DNA from: Firmicutes bacterium HGW-Firmicutes-8
GTDB taxonomy: Bacteria; Bacillota; Thermincolia; Thermincolales; UBA2595
DNA length: 55,859 bases
Reading direction: 5' to 3'
NCBI GenBank assembly: GCA_002840165.1
Contig: PGZN01000007.1
Coordinates: forward strand, 1-55,859
This document shows positions 18,077 through 26,709 of the stretch, piece by piece. The notes beneath the pieces are model-generated. The model made no database searches and was not told the DNA's origin. It saw nothing but the letters and a program-made list of their open reading frames with translations. Position 1 is the stretch's first letter, and every line of letters starts with the position of its first letter. The position numbers and the translations under genes were made by a program.

Positions 18077-18109
18077 AATTGCCCTTGATAAATTCAAGGG
18101 CAATTTTAT
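18077..18109 (-). terminator. Terminator of the agr operon
   Basis: Stem AAAATTGCCCTTGA / TCAAGGGCAATTTT directly after the LytTR regulator stop codon; two decayed copies exist at 13025 and 17574. Confidence 0.8.
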
Positions 18110-18858
18110 TGACCCACGCAGTATCTTGTCCGAAATTCCTTCGCCTTTTCCAGAGTCATTAAGGCAGTTTCCTTTGTATTTTCTAATTTTGCGATATAAG
18201 TCTTATGTCCCCAGGGTAAAATTTCCGTAACCATATCTGTGTTAATTATATAGCCTTTATGACAGCGGAAGAAATTACAGTTTTTTAAACGCTCTGCTAA
18301 TTGTTGAAGAGGTTCGTAGGTTTTAATGACATCATGCTTAGTATAAATAACAGTCTTACGTTCGATACGCGTGATAAAAATGATATCCTGAACATTGACA
18401 AAATAACACCTGTCATTTGATTGGATTTTTAGCTTTATATTTTCCTTCTTAGATTGTGAGATAGGTTGTGCCAAAAAGCCAGTTTTCTCGCTGTCCAATT
18501 TTAGTTCCTTTATTCGCTCCATAGTTTGTCTTATTCGTTCCAGATTGAAAGGTTTGACAAGGTAGTCAAAAGCGTAAACCTCAAAAGCTTCATGGGTATA
18601 ACTATCATAAGCAGTAGCAAAAACGATAAAAATTTTAGGGTTTATGTCAAAAATCTCTCTGGCCGCATCCACTCCGTTCATTTCAGGCATATCAATATCA
18701 ACAAATACAACATCCGGGTTTATTTTTTCAACCAACTGAACCAGTTGTTTCCCGTTTTCTACTTCTCCTACCACCTCCAACCCCGGGATATCATTTAGCG
18801 CTTTTTTCAAAACAATTCTCATGGCCGGGTCATCTTCAGCTATTATAATCTTCAACAT
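18106..18858 (-). CDS. LytTR-family response regulator (AgrA-like)
   Basis: About 250 residues from the ATG at 18858 (AAGGTG upstream). A receiver domain (acidic pair EDD near the N-terminus, phospho-acceptor Asp in VVFVDIDMPEMNG, Thr/Ala at FATAYDS, Lys in YLVKPF) is joined to a C-terminal LytTR DNA-binding domain (IQSNDRCYFVNVQDIIFITR..., FFRCHKGYIINTDMV). It is the output of the agr-type system, downstream of agrD. LytTR proteins bind direct repeats with 21-bp spacing; such repeats are found three times in this island. Confidence 0.9.
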   Translation of the reverse strand: MLKIIIAEDDPAMRIVLKKALNDIPGLEVVGEVENGKQLVQLVEKINPDVVFVDIDMPEMNGVDAAREIFDINPKIFIVFATAYDSYTHEAFEVYAFDYLVKPFNLERIRQTMERIKELKLDSEKTGFLAQPISQSKKENIKLKIQSNDRCYFVNVQDIIFITRIERKTVIYTKHDVIKTYEPLQQLAERLKNCNFFRCHKGYIINTDMVTEILPWGHKTYIAKLENTKETALMTLEKAKEFRTRYCVGQ

Positions 18859-18884
18859 ATTATTCACCTTCATTTATGCGAGAT

Positions 18885-19022
18885 TCAATTGTCTGTGAGA
18901 TGTGCCGGCGCTTCGGGCTGGTACAAGATAATAAAACTTGCCGGTTTAATACCCAGAACCCCTACAAAAATGGCCAGAGCTGCTAAACTTCCAAGTAACT
19001 CAAACCTTATCTTTTTGAACAT
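18885..19022 (-). CDS. agrD: AgrD-like cyclic autoinducer peptide precursor
   Basis: 45 residues from the ATG at 19022, placed by GGAGGTG. An amphipathic/hydrophobic leader (FKKIRFELLGSLAALAIFVG) precedes the core PASFIILYQPEAP and an acidic tail, the arrangement of the cyclic-lactone autoinducer family. The ring-forming residue, normally Cys, is Ser here (ASFIILY then QPE), so the product would be a lactone rather than a thiolactone. It lies between AgrB (processing) and the LytTR regulator. Confidence 0.85.
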   Translation of the reverse strand: MFKKIRFELLGSLAALAIFVGVLGIKPASFIILYQPEAPAHLTDN

Positions 19023-19035
19023 GTTTTTCACCTCC

Positions 19036-19680
19036 TTACGGTAATATTTTGCCAAGCACGTTATCAATACTGCCTATCAGGCGATAACCGGCTGGACACA
19101 AACTGAATATTTGGCCCAGAAATCCGCCGATACTTGCTAGAACAAGGGAATAAGTTGACGGCGATTCCCAGCAAATGATAATAACGAAAGCTATCACTAC
19201 TGTCCAGGTTATAACGAAAAATAGAGACAGTCTCTTGTATCTTACTCTTTTCGCTTCTTTGGTAATAGATTTATTGCAATTATCAGCCGGAGCGTACTTT
19301 TTGACAAAATAAAGCCCGGTCAGGGCGGTTAACATTATCAATAACAACATCAAGTCTTTCCTCACATAGGGACTGATTATTAGAGATGCCCATCCTGTTA
19401 AGACCATCATCGCAGTACCTAATACCAGGCATCGTCCGTATGTGCTGCAATGGACCCCGCCGGACAAAAGCCTGAGAATGCTTGATGTAGCAAAAACCGC
19501 CAAAACATAGGGTATTATTCCTATCCAATATGAAATAACTATGATAAATAAACCTTTTATGAATGCCCCCAGGATGATTTCAATTCCGTAGCGAACTGTT
19601 TCTGCATCCTTCTGATCAAAATTTAGCTCACGCCCCAGATACTGTGCAAATTCTGAAGCAGTATTTCTTAAAGTAACCAT
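19036..19680 (-). CDS. agrB: AgrB-like accessory gene regulator, peptide-processing membrane protease
   Basis: About 214 residues from the ATG at 19680, chosen for GAGGAGG 8 nt upstream; an upstream in-frame start would overlap the kinase gene. The catalytic His and Cys of AgrB are in LLSGGVHCSTYGRC, and five or six membrane segments follow. It cuts the AgrD precursor at its C-terminus and forms the ring. Located between the kinase and agrD genes. Confidence 0.9.
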   Translation of the reverse strand: MVTLRNTASEFAQYLGRELNFDQKDAETVRYGIEIILGAFIKGLFIIVISYWIGIIPYVLAVFATSSILRLLSGGVHCSTYGRCLVLGTAMMVLTGWASLIISPYVRKDLMLLLIMLTALTGLYFVKKYAPADNCNKSITKEAKRVRYKRLSLFFVITWTVVIAFVIIICWESPSTYSLVLASIGGFLGQIFSLCPAGYRLIGSIDNVLGKILP

Positions 19681-19693
19681 CTGTGCTGCCTCC

Positions 19694-21019
19694 TCAGGAT
19701 TTATAGGGAACAACTACCTTAAAACAAGTACAGCTTGAATCACTGGTTACATGTATTTTACCATTATATTTCTGCGCCAGATTTTTTACACTGTAAAGGC
19801 CCATACCTCTTCCCTCGTTCTTCGTAGAAAACCCGTAATCAAAAATTTGTTCAATTAATTCCGGTTCTATAGGCGGCCCACAGTTTCTAACATCAAACAC
19901 ATAACCCTCTATATCCTGAGATAATATTACTTCAACATTTCTTTGCTGTGGCGGCATTTCATCAACTGCTTCCATAGCATTATCAATCAAGTTCCCCAGA
20001 ATCATATTGGCGTCTCTTGTTTCTAACGGTAAGTTTCGAAGACTCGTGTTAATATCTATTATTAAATTAATTTTTTTAGCCTCAGCCAGCCCTGTTTTTG
20101 TCTGCAGTAAAGCAGTAATCCCCAAATTATCTGTCTTTATTAATTCCGATGTAGCCGCAATTTCTGACATATTGCCCCTTATATACTCCTGTGCTTCCTC
20201 AAAAGCCTGAACCTCAAGCAGGCCGTAAACAGTTTGTAAGTTATGGCTGAAATTATGACGCTGCCCGCGAATTGTCTGTAACAACTCCTCAACATGACGG
20301 AGAGAATCAAGCTGGATTTGATTCTCGATTTCGTTTTGAATTAACGATATTACTCGTTTAATCATAACAATTGCTACAACCGGTAAAATCGCAATTATAA
20401 CAATAACCGGAGCAAAGTTTTGAAAAATCGAACGGTCATAAATCCCTACATAGTTTGCCAGATAAAAAAGTGCAATAATAATGTTTTGAGTAAAAAACAA
20501 ACAAATTAAAGGAAATGATTTGTTAATTTTAAAAGCTTTATTTTTATCTTCAACGTTATTGGACTTTATAAATAATTTGATATTAAAGCGGTGTGCTAAA
20601 AAAATAATTAAAATTATAATAACTGCCTCAGGTAGAAAAAAAGCTAAACGGACCCAGATATTATTTAAAACAACTTGGAGAGAAAGTCCCGTTAAATTAA
20701 GTAAAAGAGGTATAGAAACAGCTTCCACACAAGCATAAATACTTAAACTCACTAAAGCAGCCAAAAAACTAGTCTTATATGGTATGAGCATCACAAGATA
20801 AATTATTAAAGAAAACGAAATAAATTGTAAAAATGTATGAATGCCAAAAGGTAAAGGGAAAGAACGTATTAAGTAACTGAACATTGCTTGAAAAAAACCG
20901 ACTAGGAAAACTTGCTTCGGAGTCGGTTTAAATCCTAGCATTAACAAGCCAAGTAATCCCAATAACATGGCTTCCGGAAAAGAAATAAAAAACATAACCG
21001 GAAAAGATATTTTTTCCAT
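19694..21019 (-). CDS. agrC: AgrC-like sensor histidine kinase (GHKL type)
   Basis: 441 residues. Six to seven membrane segments (residues ~5-225) form the peptide sensor. A dimerisation helix carries the phospho-acceptor His in RGQRHNFSHNLQTV, and a GHKL ATPase domain has the N-box GNLIDNAMEAV, G1 VFDVRNCGPP and G2 NEGRGMGLYSV. ATG start with AAGGAG. First gene of the operon agrC-agrB-agrD-agrA, an order that differs from the staphylococcal BDCA but is usual in clostridia. Confidence 0.9.
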   Translation of the reverse strand: MEKISFPVMFFISFPEAMLLGLLGLLMLGFKPTPKQVFLVGFFQAMFSYLIRSFPLPFGIHTFLQFISFSLIIYLVMLIPYKTSFLAALVSLSIYACVEAVSIPLLLNLTGLSLQVVLNNIWVRLAFFLPEAVIIILIIFLAHRFNIKLFIKSNNVEDKNKAFKINKSFPLICLFFTQNIIIALFYLANYVGIYDRSIFQNFAPVIVIIAILPVVAIVMIKRVISLIQNEIENQIQLDSLRHVEELLQTIRGQRHNFSHNLQTVYGLLEVQAFEEAQEYIRGNMSEIAATSELIKTDNLGITALLQTKTGLAEAKKINLIIDINTSLRNLPLETRDANMILGNLIDNAMEAVDEMPPQQRNVEVILSQDIEGYVFDVRNCGPPIEPELIEQIFDYGFSTKNEGRGMGLYSVKNLAQKYNGKIHVTSDSSCTCFKVVVPYKS

Positions 21020-21068
21020 ATTTAACTCCTTATAATTTTATTGATTTTCTACTTAATACCTCTTGTAA

Positions 21069-21216
21069 TTGTCCAAAAAGGCACTCTATATGTCTAAAAA
21101 GTCGGTTGCTTGGATTAATTTTTGTTTTAGGTAACTTAAATAGATTTCTATAATTAACTTTTTTAACCTTTTAAACCTTCCTATATTGCGGTTTTGAAGG
21201 TATGAAATGCGGTTTT
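21069..21216. promoter_or_regulatory. Direct repeat pairs upstream of the agr operon
   Basis: TTGTCCAAAAAG (21069) and ATGTCTAAAAAG (21090) repeat at exactly 21 bp, and a second pair TGCGGTTTT (21187 and 21208) also repeats at 21 bp. Both pairs lie in the ~300-bp gap upstream of the kinase gene, as expected for autoregulation by the LytTR regulator. Confidence 0.6.
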
Positions 21217-21240
21217 AGACGGATGAATTGCATTAAAAAC

Positions 21241-21294
21241 AAAAGGCTAGTCCAAACCGGGTAGCATACCCCCGAAAAAACGGACTAGCCTTTA
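21241..21294 (-). terminator. Terminator of the gene at 21318
   Basis: Stem AAAGGCTAGTCC / GGACTAGCCTTT with an inner CGGG/CCCG stem; it marks the right edge of the agr island. Confidence 0.75.
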
Positions 21295-21317
21295 TCACTT
21301 TAATATATCAGCACCTT

Positions 21318-22025
21318 TTAACTTATTGCTGTAAACCCTTCTTCAATAATGGCCCTCATTATATATTCGGCAGCCAAAATATCTTCCAGAGAGTTGGCGC
21401 TGGCCGCCACTACGGTTATATCCGCCCCATGCGCGGCAGCCGCCTCTATAGCCCTGCGGGCGGCAGCCCGGGCAGGCTCCCGGCCCCTTTTTTGAATCGT
21501 CCTGGCAATAGTGCCGGTCAGCACGGCTGGGGCGCCCGCTGTAAAAGCGGCGTCAAAAGCCACTCCGCCGGCATCGGTCACAGCCACCACTACCCTGCCC
21601 CGGAAATCTCCCAGTTTGGGGGTTTCTGCCCCCACATTGGGAAACACGGCCTCAACTTTAGCCCCGGCCTGTTCTATACCCCTGATAACCCCGGCTGACC
21701 TCGTCCGGCGTTCCTCTTCGGTTCCGACCCGCGGTTCCGATATGATAATTACTCCGGTACCTTCCTGTTTGGCTTTCGTCCCAGCCAGCCTGCCGATGTC
21801 TTCCGGACACAGTTTCACAGGCGCCCTGGCATAGTCCGGGCTGGCCCCGAAAACATAAGATGCCCCGGCATCAAGGGCTGCCTCCAGACCGGTTGACATG
21901 TCAATCACATCTACTATGACCACAACATCTCCTGCTTCCGCAGCCTTCACGGCTCCCGAAGCATTTACTGTAACCGAAACACTTTTTCCCATCATATCCA
22001 CCAATCCATAAATATTTATTGACAA
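21318..22025 (-). CDS. Conserved hypothetical protein, weakly ComB-like
   Basis: 235 residues, soluble, Ala/Gly-rich alpha/beta. The N-terminal half (VVVIVDVIDMSTGLEAALDAGA) recalls the start of 2-phosphosulfolactate phosphatase (ComB), and the C-terminal half (VVVAVTDAGGVAFDAAFTAGAPAV..., ARRAIEAAA) may hold the equivalent of its second domain; the similarity is weak and no activity is proposed. It sits 17 bp downstream of the endonuclease Q gene and probably shares its transcript. A truncated copy of its last ~90 codons is at 12502-12783. Confidence 0.7.
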   Translation of the reverse strand: MSINIYGLVDMMGKSVSVTVNASGAVKAAEAGDVVVIVDVIDMSTGLEAALDAGASYVFGASPDYARAPVKLCPEDIGRLAGTKAKQEGTGVIIISEPRVGTEEERRTRSAGVIRGIEQAGAKVEAVFPNVGAETPKLGDFRGRVVVAVTDAGGVAFDAAFTAGAPAVLTGTIARTIQKRGREPARAAARRAIEAAAAHGADITVVAASANSLEDILAAEYIMRAIIEEGFTAIS

Positions 22026-22056
22026 CTATCAACTGTCAACTGTCAACTGTCAACTG
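22020..22056. repeat. Heptad array CAACTGT
   Basis: Five tandem 7-bp units (CAACTAT, then CAACTGT three times, CAACTGG). The array contains the stop codon of the endonuclease Q gene, so the protein ends in the array-encoded residues PVDS. Confidence 0.85.
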
Positions 22057-23275
22057 GTTTTTTCACCCGCCCGTAGTGGCCGCCTCCGCCGGGGGCTACC
22101 TCAAGTCTGCCTTCCCTGGCCAGGATGATTAACTCTGCAGTCTGTACACCGGCAATACCCTCAAGTTCAGCTGCACTGACGATGTGCAGAATTTCCATTT
22201 CAGTGTGGGATTCAAGCAGTTTATTCAGCGTTTTCTTCCCTACCCCGGGCAGGTTTTCGAGAGGTATCTGATGTCTGTAAACGGGCCTGTGCCCCGGCGG
22301 TTTTGTACTGTCATTGTCCCTAATTTGGAATATCCGGTCAAGTACCCCTCTGACCACATTTCGCCCGTCAATTATGGCTCCACACCGGGTACAGGCCGTC
22401 ACCGGCGGGTCAAGGTCAGCCGTACAGCAGCACTCCTCACAATAGGTCCGGTGGTATTTGCCAAGTTTAGGGTCAAATCCATAGTTTCCTGTCACAGCCC
22501 GTCCGCCCTCGCGGCGCAGGGCCATGACCAGATCGGCAAACGTAGGTTCCTGCATTGTAATGACATTATATTCCCGGCCTATTTTAGGCCGGGAATGGGC
22601 ATCGGAGTTGCTAACAAAGGTCTTGTCAGACAGCTCTGAGATCATATCGGCATAATTGGAATCTGAACTGAGTCCCAGCTCGACTGCCGGGATAGAAGCC
22701 CAGGCTTCGGGAGTAAGTATTTCGGTTATCCGCCTCACACAGCTGCCATATACACCTTTGTGGGGTGTGAAGGCATGGGCCGGGATAAGGACTCCTCCGA
22801 TATTATTAACCAGTTCCCACAAACCCTGCATTGTCAGGCCGCATTTTTGGGAGCTGAGACTTGGATTTTTAACCCTTCCCTGTTTTGACATTTCCCGCGT
22901 AAAATCTCTCAGCTCAGCCAAATGCGGAAAATAACACAGGCAGTGAGCGCTCCTGTCTCTCTGTTGGCCAGACTCATCTATGACCCGGTCGGTTGTTTCA
23001 ACTTCTCCACCGAGGATAAGGGTAACTCGCTCCTTATAGCGGAGTCCGCCCCCGTCCATTTCCCTTAAAACACCGCTTTCTATGAGCCGGGACAGGTCAA
23101 TTTGTACTTGAGGGGAAGAGACATCCACAATCCCAACCATGTCAATCCCCTTACGAACCATACATTCTTCCAGGATATTAGCCACAGTAAGACTGCGGGC
23201 GGCAGTTATTTTGACCGGGGAACCGTCCCCGGCCCGGCCTATATGGACATGCAGGTCAACAAAATAGCTTTTCAT
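22043..23275 (-). CDS. Endonuclease Q-like deaminated-DNA endonuclease (PHP domain, TIGR00375)
   Basis: 410 residues. An N-terminal PHP phosphoesterase domain shows its metal ligands in VDLHVHIG, GGEVETTD, PAHAFTPHKG and NSDAHS. A zinc-ribbon-like cysteine set (CEECCC..., CTRCG) follows near residue 280, and a helix-hairpin-helix region (NLPGVGKKTLNKLLE, GIAGVQTAELI) ends the protein. This order is that of EndoQ, which nicks DNA 5' of uracil, hypoxanthine and abasic sites and otherwise occurs in Thermococcales and some bacteria. ATG start 12 bp after GGGGGG. Confidence 0.85.
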   Translation of the reverse strand: MKSYFVDLHVHIGRAGDGSPVKITAARSLTVANILEECMVRKGIDMVGIVDVSSPQVQIDLSRLIESGVLREMDGGGLRYKERVTLILGGEVETTDRVIDESGQQRDRSAHCLCYFPHLAELRDFTREMSKQGRVKNPSLSSQKCGLTMQGLWELVNNIGGVLIPAHAFTPHKGVYGSCVRRITEILTPEAWASIPAVELGLSSDSNYADMISELSDKTFVSNSDAHSRPKIGREYNVITMQEPTFADLVMALRREGGRAVTGNYGFDPKLGKYHRTYCEECCCTADLDPPVTACTRCGAIIDGRNVVRGVLDRIFQIRDNDSTKPPGHRPVYRHQIPLENLPGVGKKTLNKLLESHTEMEILHIVSAAELEGIAGVQTAELIILAREGRLEVAPGGGGHYGRVKKPVDS

Positions 23276-23372
23276 AAACCCCCCTGAGAAAATATGTTCA
23301 GGTAATATTCATAAATTTTAGCGGACAGGCATAGACTACTTCTAAATTACAGCCATGAATGGAGGCAGTTTA

Positions 23373-23507
23373 GTGCTTTTAGAATTAGTTTACAAAGACC
23401 GTTTTTATATGGCGGGAACTGCCGCCGAAATCCGCAGCCGGTTGGCGGAACATGCCCTCAGCTATGTTACGGTAAAGGAACTTCTGGATGGTATGGCCCT
23501 CGAGTAA
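23373..23507 (+). CDS. Small 44-residue protein, plus strand
   Basis: A GTG codon 7 nt after GGAGG (23361-23365) opens a 44-codon frame: VLLELVYKDRFYMAG, then AAEIRSRLAEHALSYVT, ending VKELLDGMALE. An in-frame ATG at 23355 precedes the ribosome-binding site and is less likely. The composition is protein-like and the frame faces away from all neighbours. No family recognised; it may be a conserved small protein. Confidence 0.55.
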   Translation: MLLELVYKDRFYMAGTAAEIRSRLAEHALSYVTVKELLDGMALE

Positions 23508-23513
23508 GACCAG

Positions 23514-25469
23514 TTATTGAGTAATCTCAAGACTGTTTTCTTCTTTTAAGGTATTTAAGTCGTTCGCCAAAATCTTATCATTGGACAGCGTATAAAGGGT
23601 ATTGCCTATATAGAGTACCCTGTTTACATTTTTACTGCTTCCATACCAGTCGTGTCCTGATTTTAGACTGTCCTCCTGACTGAGATGGGTAATCCGTCCT
23701 TTAAGGGTAAAACCCGTTTTCAAATCGAGATTATAGACGTAGGCCCCCTGGAAGGTGAACTGGCCATACGCGGGTATGCCGTTATACTCAACCTCTTTGT
23801 TCTGGATTTCCATAACAGTGACGGGAAAGGCCAGCAAATTCTTGTCCTTCGCAAACAGCAGAGCTTTATGGTTCCTCAGGAGTTCTGAATCTGTACCCCT
23901 GTCCCCAATAGTTTCCTTGAACATTTCGACCGGGTTGCTGACATCACTGACATCAAACAGGGCTATTTTCATTCCCTGGTAAAACGCCATCTTGCCGACC
24001 TCATTGCCCCCCCAGTCTTTCTGGGACAGTTCGACCGTATCTTTACCAAAACCTATGATGTGGTTTTCGTCATAGGGGTGGAGGTAATCGCTGTATCCGG
24101 GTATCTTAAGCGCTCCCAGGATAGCCGGAGCCTTGGGGTCCTGCAGATCTATCACAAACAGCGGGTCGACCGTCTGAAAAGTAACCATGTACCCGCGGTC
24201 ACCCATAAATCTGACAGAATATATTTTTTCACCTGGGGCAATATCCTCAAGCTTACCAATCGTCTTCATTTCCCCATCGAGGATGTAAACATTGTTCTTA
24301 GAAGTATTTTCGTCTTTTCTCCAGATTTCACCCTTCGTCGTGGCGACCCGGAAATTACCTTTGTATTCGTCCATCGAGAACTGGTTCAATACTGTGCCGG
24401 GTACTTCTCCTCTGGCAGTGTATTTAACCTGCCCCTGTTCCAACTTAAACTTGTACACAACAGAATTAGTCTTGGGAATGCTCTCCGGCATTGGCAGAAT
24501 AGAAGGAGCCATAATACCGGTGCCCGGTCTGGGGGAATCTCCGTTTGTTTCATACTGGGTTACGCCAACATATAAATTTTCCTGGGAAGCAAAGATATTC
24601 TGCCCTGAACCAAGGTATGTGGAAACTTCCATCTTTTTATCCGGACTTGCCAGGTCCAGCCCGGCAACTAAAAGGTAGTTGGGTTCCACCATGTTCGGAA
24701 AATAGCGAATAGCGGTGTACGGCACATTTACGAACTTGTCTTGGCCGACTGTGTCGCGATACGCCGGGGTAAAGTCCCCGGATTTTTGCTGGAGGATATA
24801 GTAATAATCAATGTTTTTGTTCGCCACGAGATAAATCGCTGAACCGATTTTGCGGGAAGAGACATAGTTTCCTTCCAGTTCTGTTTCCCGCAGCTTTTTG
24901 ATATTCTTCTTATCAGTGATGTCAAAAATAATTGTTTTCACCGTGTTCTGTATCCGGATTGGTGGATAAATGTCCGGCCTGTTCCCAATCACCACCAGAC
25001 GGTCTTTATCAACATAGAGCTCAGTGGGTGTAAAATTCTTCTCAAACTCCAGGATGGTGTTTATTTTCATTTCGGCAGCCGGATAAGCCTCGGCCATTAC
25101 TACCCGCTGATTGTTGACCTGGTAAATATATTTCCCGTCTGTTTTTACCACATCTGCCTCGTCAACACCCTCAACCTGGACATTCGTGGTTGAATAGTCT
25201 GCTGCAGCTTCCCCAGCCTGCTGAGCCGCTCCGTCGGTCGCGGTGCTGGGGGCCATGCTTTTTCTCATCATCCCGTTATCAACGGAAGTACTCGTTTGTT
25301 GAACATTAGACAACAGTACCTTAAAATTTTCAAAAGAACCTACTACCGGCAGGGGTTGGACCGCCGACACTTTACCTTTCCCGGTATGTACCGATGGCAG
25401 CACATTTGCCATCACAAACGCAATAAACAAAGCCAGAGCCGGGAATAAACCTGCATTTAATCTTTTCAT
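23514..25469 (-). CDS. Secreted beta-propeller protein (Beta_propel family, PF09826-like)
   Basis: 651 residues. An N-terminal signal/anchor segment (LFPALALFIAFVMANVLP) is followed by a linker and a long C-terminal beta-propeller with blades such as VEGVDEADVVKTDGKYIYQV, the hallmark of this WD40-related secreted family. Other recurring blade motifs are LFVIDLQDPKAPAILGALKIPGY and KIALFDVSDVSNPVEM. Function is unknown; a surface-anchored ligand-binding protein is likely. ATG start behind GGGGGC. It stands alone on the minus strand. Confidence 0.85.
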   Translation of the reverse strand: MKRLNAGLFPALALFIAFVMANVLPSVHTGKGKVSAVQPLPVVGSFENFKVLLSNVQQTSTSVDNGMMRKSMAPSTATDGAAQQAGEAAADYSTTNVQVEGVDEADVVKTDGKYIYQVNNQRVVMAEAYPAAEMKINTILEFEKNFTPTELYVDKDRLVVIGNRPDIYPPIRIQNTVKTIIFDITDKKNIKKLRETELEGNYVSSRKIGSAIYLVANKNIDYYYILQQKSGDFTPAYRDTVGQDKFVNVPYTAIRYFPNMVEPNYLLVAGLDLASPDKKMEVSTYLGSGQNIFASQENLYVGVTQYETNGDSPRPGTGIMAPSILPMPESIPKTNSVVYKFKLEQGQVKYTARGEVPGTVLNQFSMDEYKGNFRVATTKGEIWRKDENTSKNNVYILDGEMKTIGKLEDIAPGEKIYSVRFMGDRGYMVTFQTVDPLFVIDLQDPKAPAILGALKIPGYSDYLHPYDENHIIGFGKDTVELSQKDWGGNEVGKMAFYQGMKIALFDVSDVSNPVEMFKETIGDRGTDSELLRNHKALLFAKDKNLLAFPVTVMEIQNKEVEYNGIPAYGQFTFQGAYVYNLDLKTGFTLKGRITHLSQEDSLKSGHDWYGSSKNVNRVLYIGNTLYTLSNDKILANDLNTLKEENSLEITQ

Positions 25470-25522
25470 TTGACATGCCCCCTTTGGTAGAACAGACGTT
25501 AAAAACAGGGGTTTTGTTCCAA

Positions 25523-26602
25523 TCAGTAGACAACATATTTACTGGCTAAAATCCCGGCCGCGCCGGCTGTCAGGAAGTATTCCTTGTCCTGACTCATACT
25601 CCGGCCCATTGTTGTAACTACAATATCTTTTTCGATCAGATACAGCAAAGCAGGCTCCCCATCCTCCATAACAATCCGGTGTTCCAGCGCGGCGCCGCTT
25701 TTCATCAGCTGTTTGTTAACAAAGTTCTCTTTAATCGGGTTCATATATGGCAAAACAACGTCACAGGGGGTAACCGCAATTTTCCCGAGGACGGTAAGGG
25801 TATGGTGGCTGATTCCGGTATGCCTCTCCCGGGGATCGGTAAAACTGATTCTGGGGATAGCAATCGCCTTACCTCCCAAAATATTGACGGCATTTATTAT
25901 TTCACCCTGCTCAATACCGGAGAACCCATATTTGGTGCCTGTCCCAACTATCCCCGGGCCTAAGGTGACAATAACAACATCGGCCTCAATGACTTCCTTG
26001 GCAGCAATTAATCCGGTGTAAATATTAACTGCCTCAAAATCCCCGCCAAAGGCATTCCCCACCGTGACTGTAGCGTCAATCAGCCCCTTTTCTTTGAGTT
26101 CGGCCACTGTCCTGCTGATCTGGATCGGGAGGGCGGCCCTGTCTGTCATAACATAGGCGACCCGCAGTTTACCACTGCTGGCCTTTTTTACCCCGGCCGC
26201 AGCCGGAGCCAGCATACTGTGGAGAGTCCCAACAACGACAGGCGTCCCCAACAGCGAGGTAAAATCCGCTATCTTAGCCCTGTGAGGGTTTAGTTCTTCC
26301 TCAACAGAAAAACACTTCACCTGGCTCGGAGTGTAGCGCAGTTTCATGATATGGCCCATTTCATCGACATCAGTCTTGCGGACCTTGGCATTGGCCATCA
26401 CAAAATGGTAACCGCCTGTGCCCAGTTCTTTGTGCAATGCGGTTGTATTGAGGGTAACCCCGTCCCCGAGATGGACCGGACCGGTCATAAAGTCGTAATT
26501 TAAGGCATCCTCAATCTTCCCCTCAACTTCGACTTTGATTTCGGTGACTCCTTGAGAACACCTGATTATTTCGGTAACTTTCCCCTTACGGATTCTAATC
26601 AC
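25523..26602 (-). CDS. DUF3866 family protein
   Basis: 359 residues, soluble, ending in a glycine-rich segment. The start MIRIRKGKVTEIIRCSQGV, a central alpha/beta region (RVAYVMTDRAALPIQIS, VGNAFGGDFEAVNIYTGL) and the ADVVIVTLGPGIVGTGTKYGFSG loop match DUF3866, a family widespread in Firmicutes near pepT/xerD genes. No catalytic role is known. GTG start with AGGTGAT upstream; transcribed just downstream of the M20 peptidase. Confidence 0.85.
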   Translation of the reverse strand: MIRIRKGKVTEIIRCSQGVTEIKVEVEGKIEDALNYDFMTGPVHLGDGVTLNTTALHKELGTGGYHFVMANAKVRKTDVDEMGHIMKLRYTPSQVKCFSVEEELNPHRAKIADFTSLLGTPVVVGTLHSMLAPAAAGVKKASSGKLRVAYVMTDRAALPIQISRTVAELKEKGLIDATVTVGNAFGGDFEAVNIYTGLIAAKEVIEADVVIVTLGPGIVGTGTKYGFSGIEQGEIINAVNILGGKAIAIPRISFTDPRERHTGISHHTLTVLGKIAVTPCDVVLPYMNPIKENFVNKQLMKSGAALEHRIVMEDGEPALLYLIEKDIVVTTMGRSMSQDKEYFLTAGAAGILASKYVVY

Positions 26603-26648
26603 TTGCTATCACCTACCTTAATACCCCAATATGCTCTCCTCACTAACA

Positions 26649-26709
26649 CCTGACAACTGTCAACTGTCAACTATCAACTGTCAACTATCAACTGTCAACT
26701 GTCAACTGT
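26649..26709. repeat. Heptad array CAACTGT/CAACTAT
   Basis: Eight tandem 7-bp units (CAACTGT and CAACTAT mixed) between DUF3866 and the peptidase. The peptidase stop codon is inside it, so the protein ends in array-encoded QLTVDS. Confidence 0.85.

Noticed and set aside
22020-26709. Tandem CAACTGT arrays as CRISPR
   Set aside because: Units are 7 bp without unique spacers, and no cas gene is present.
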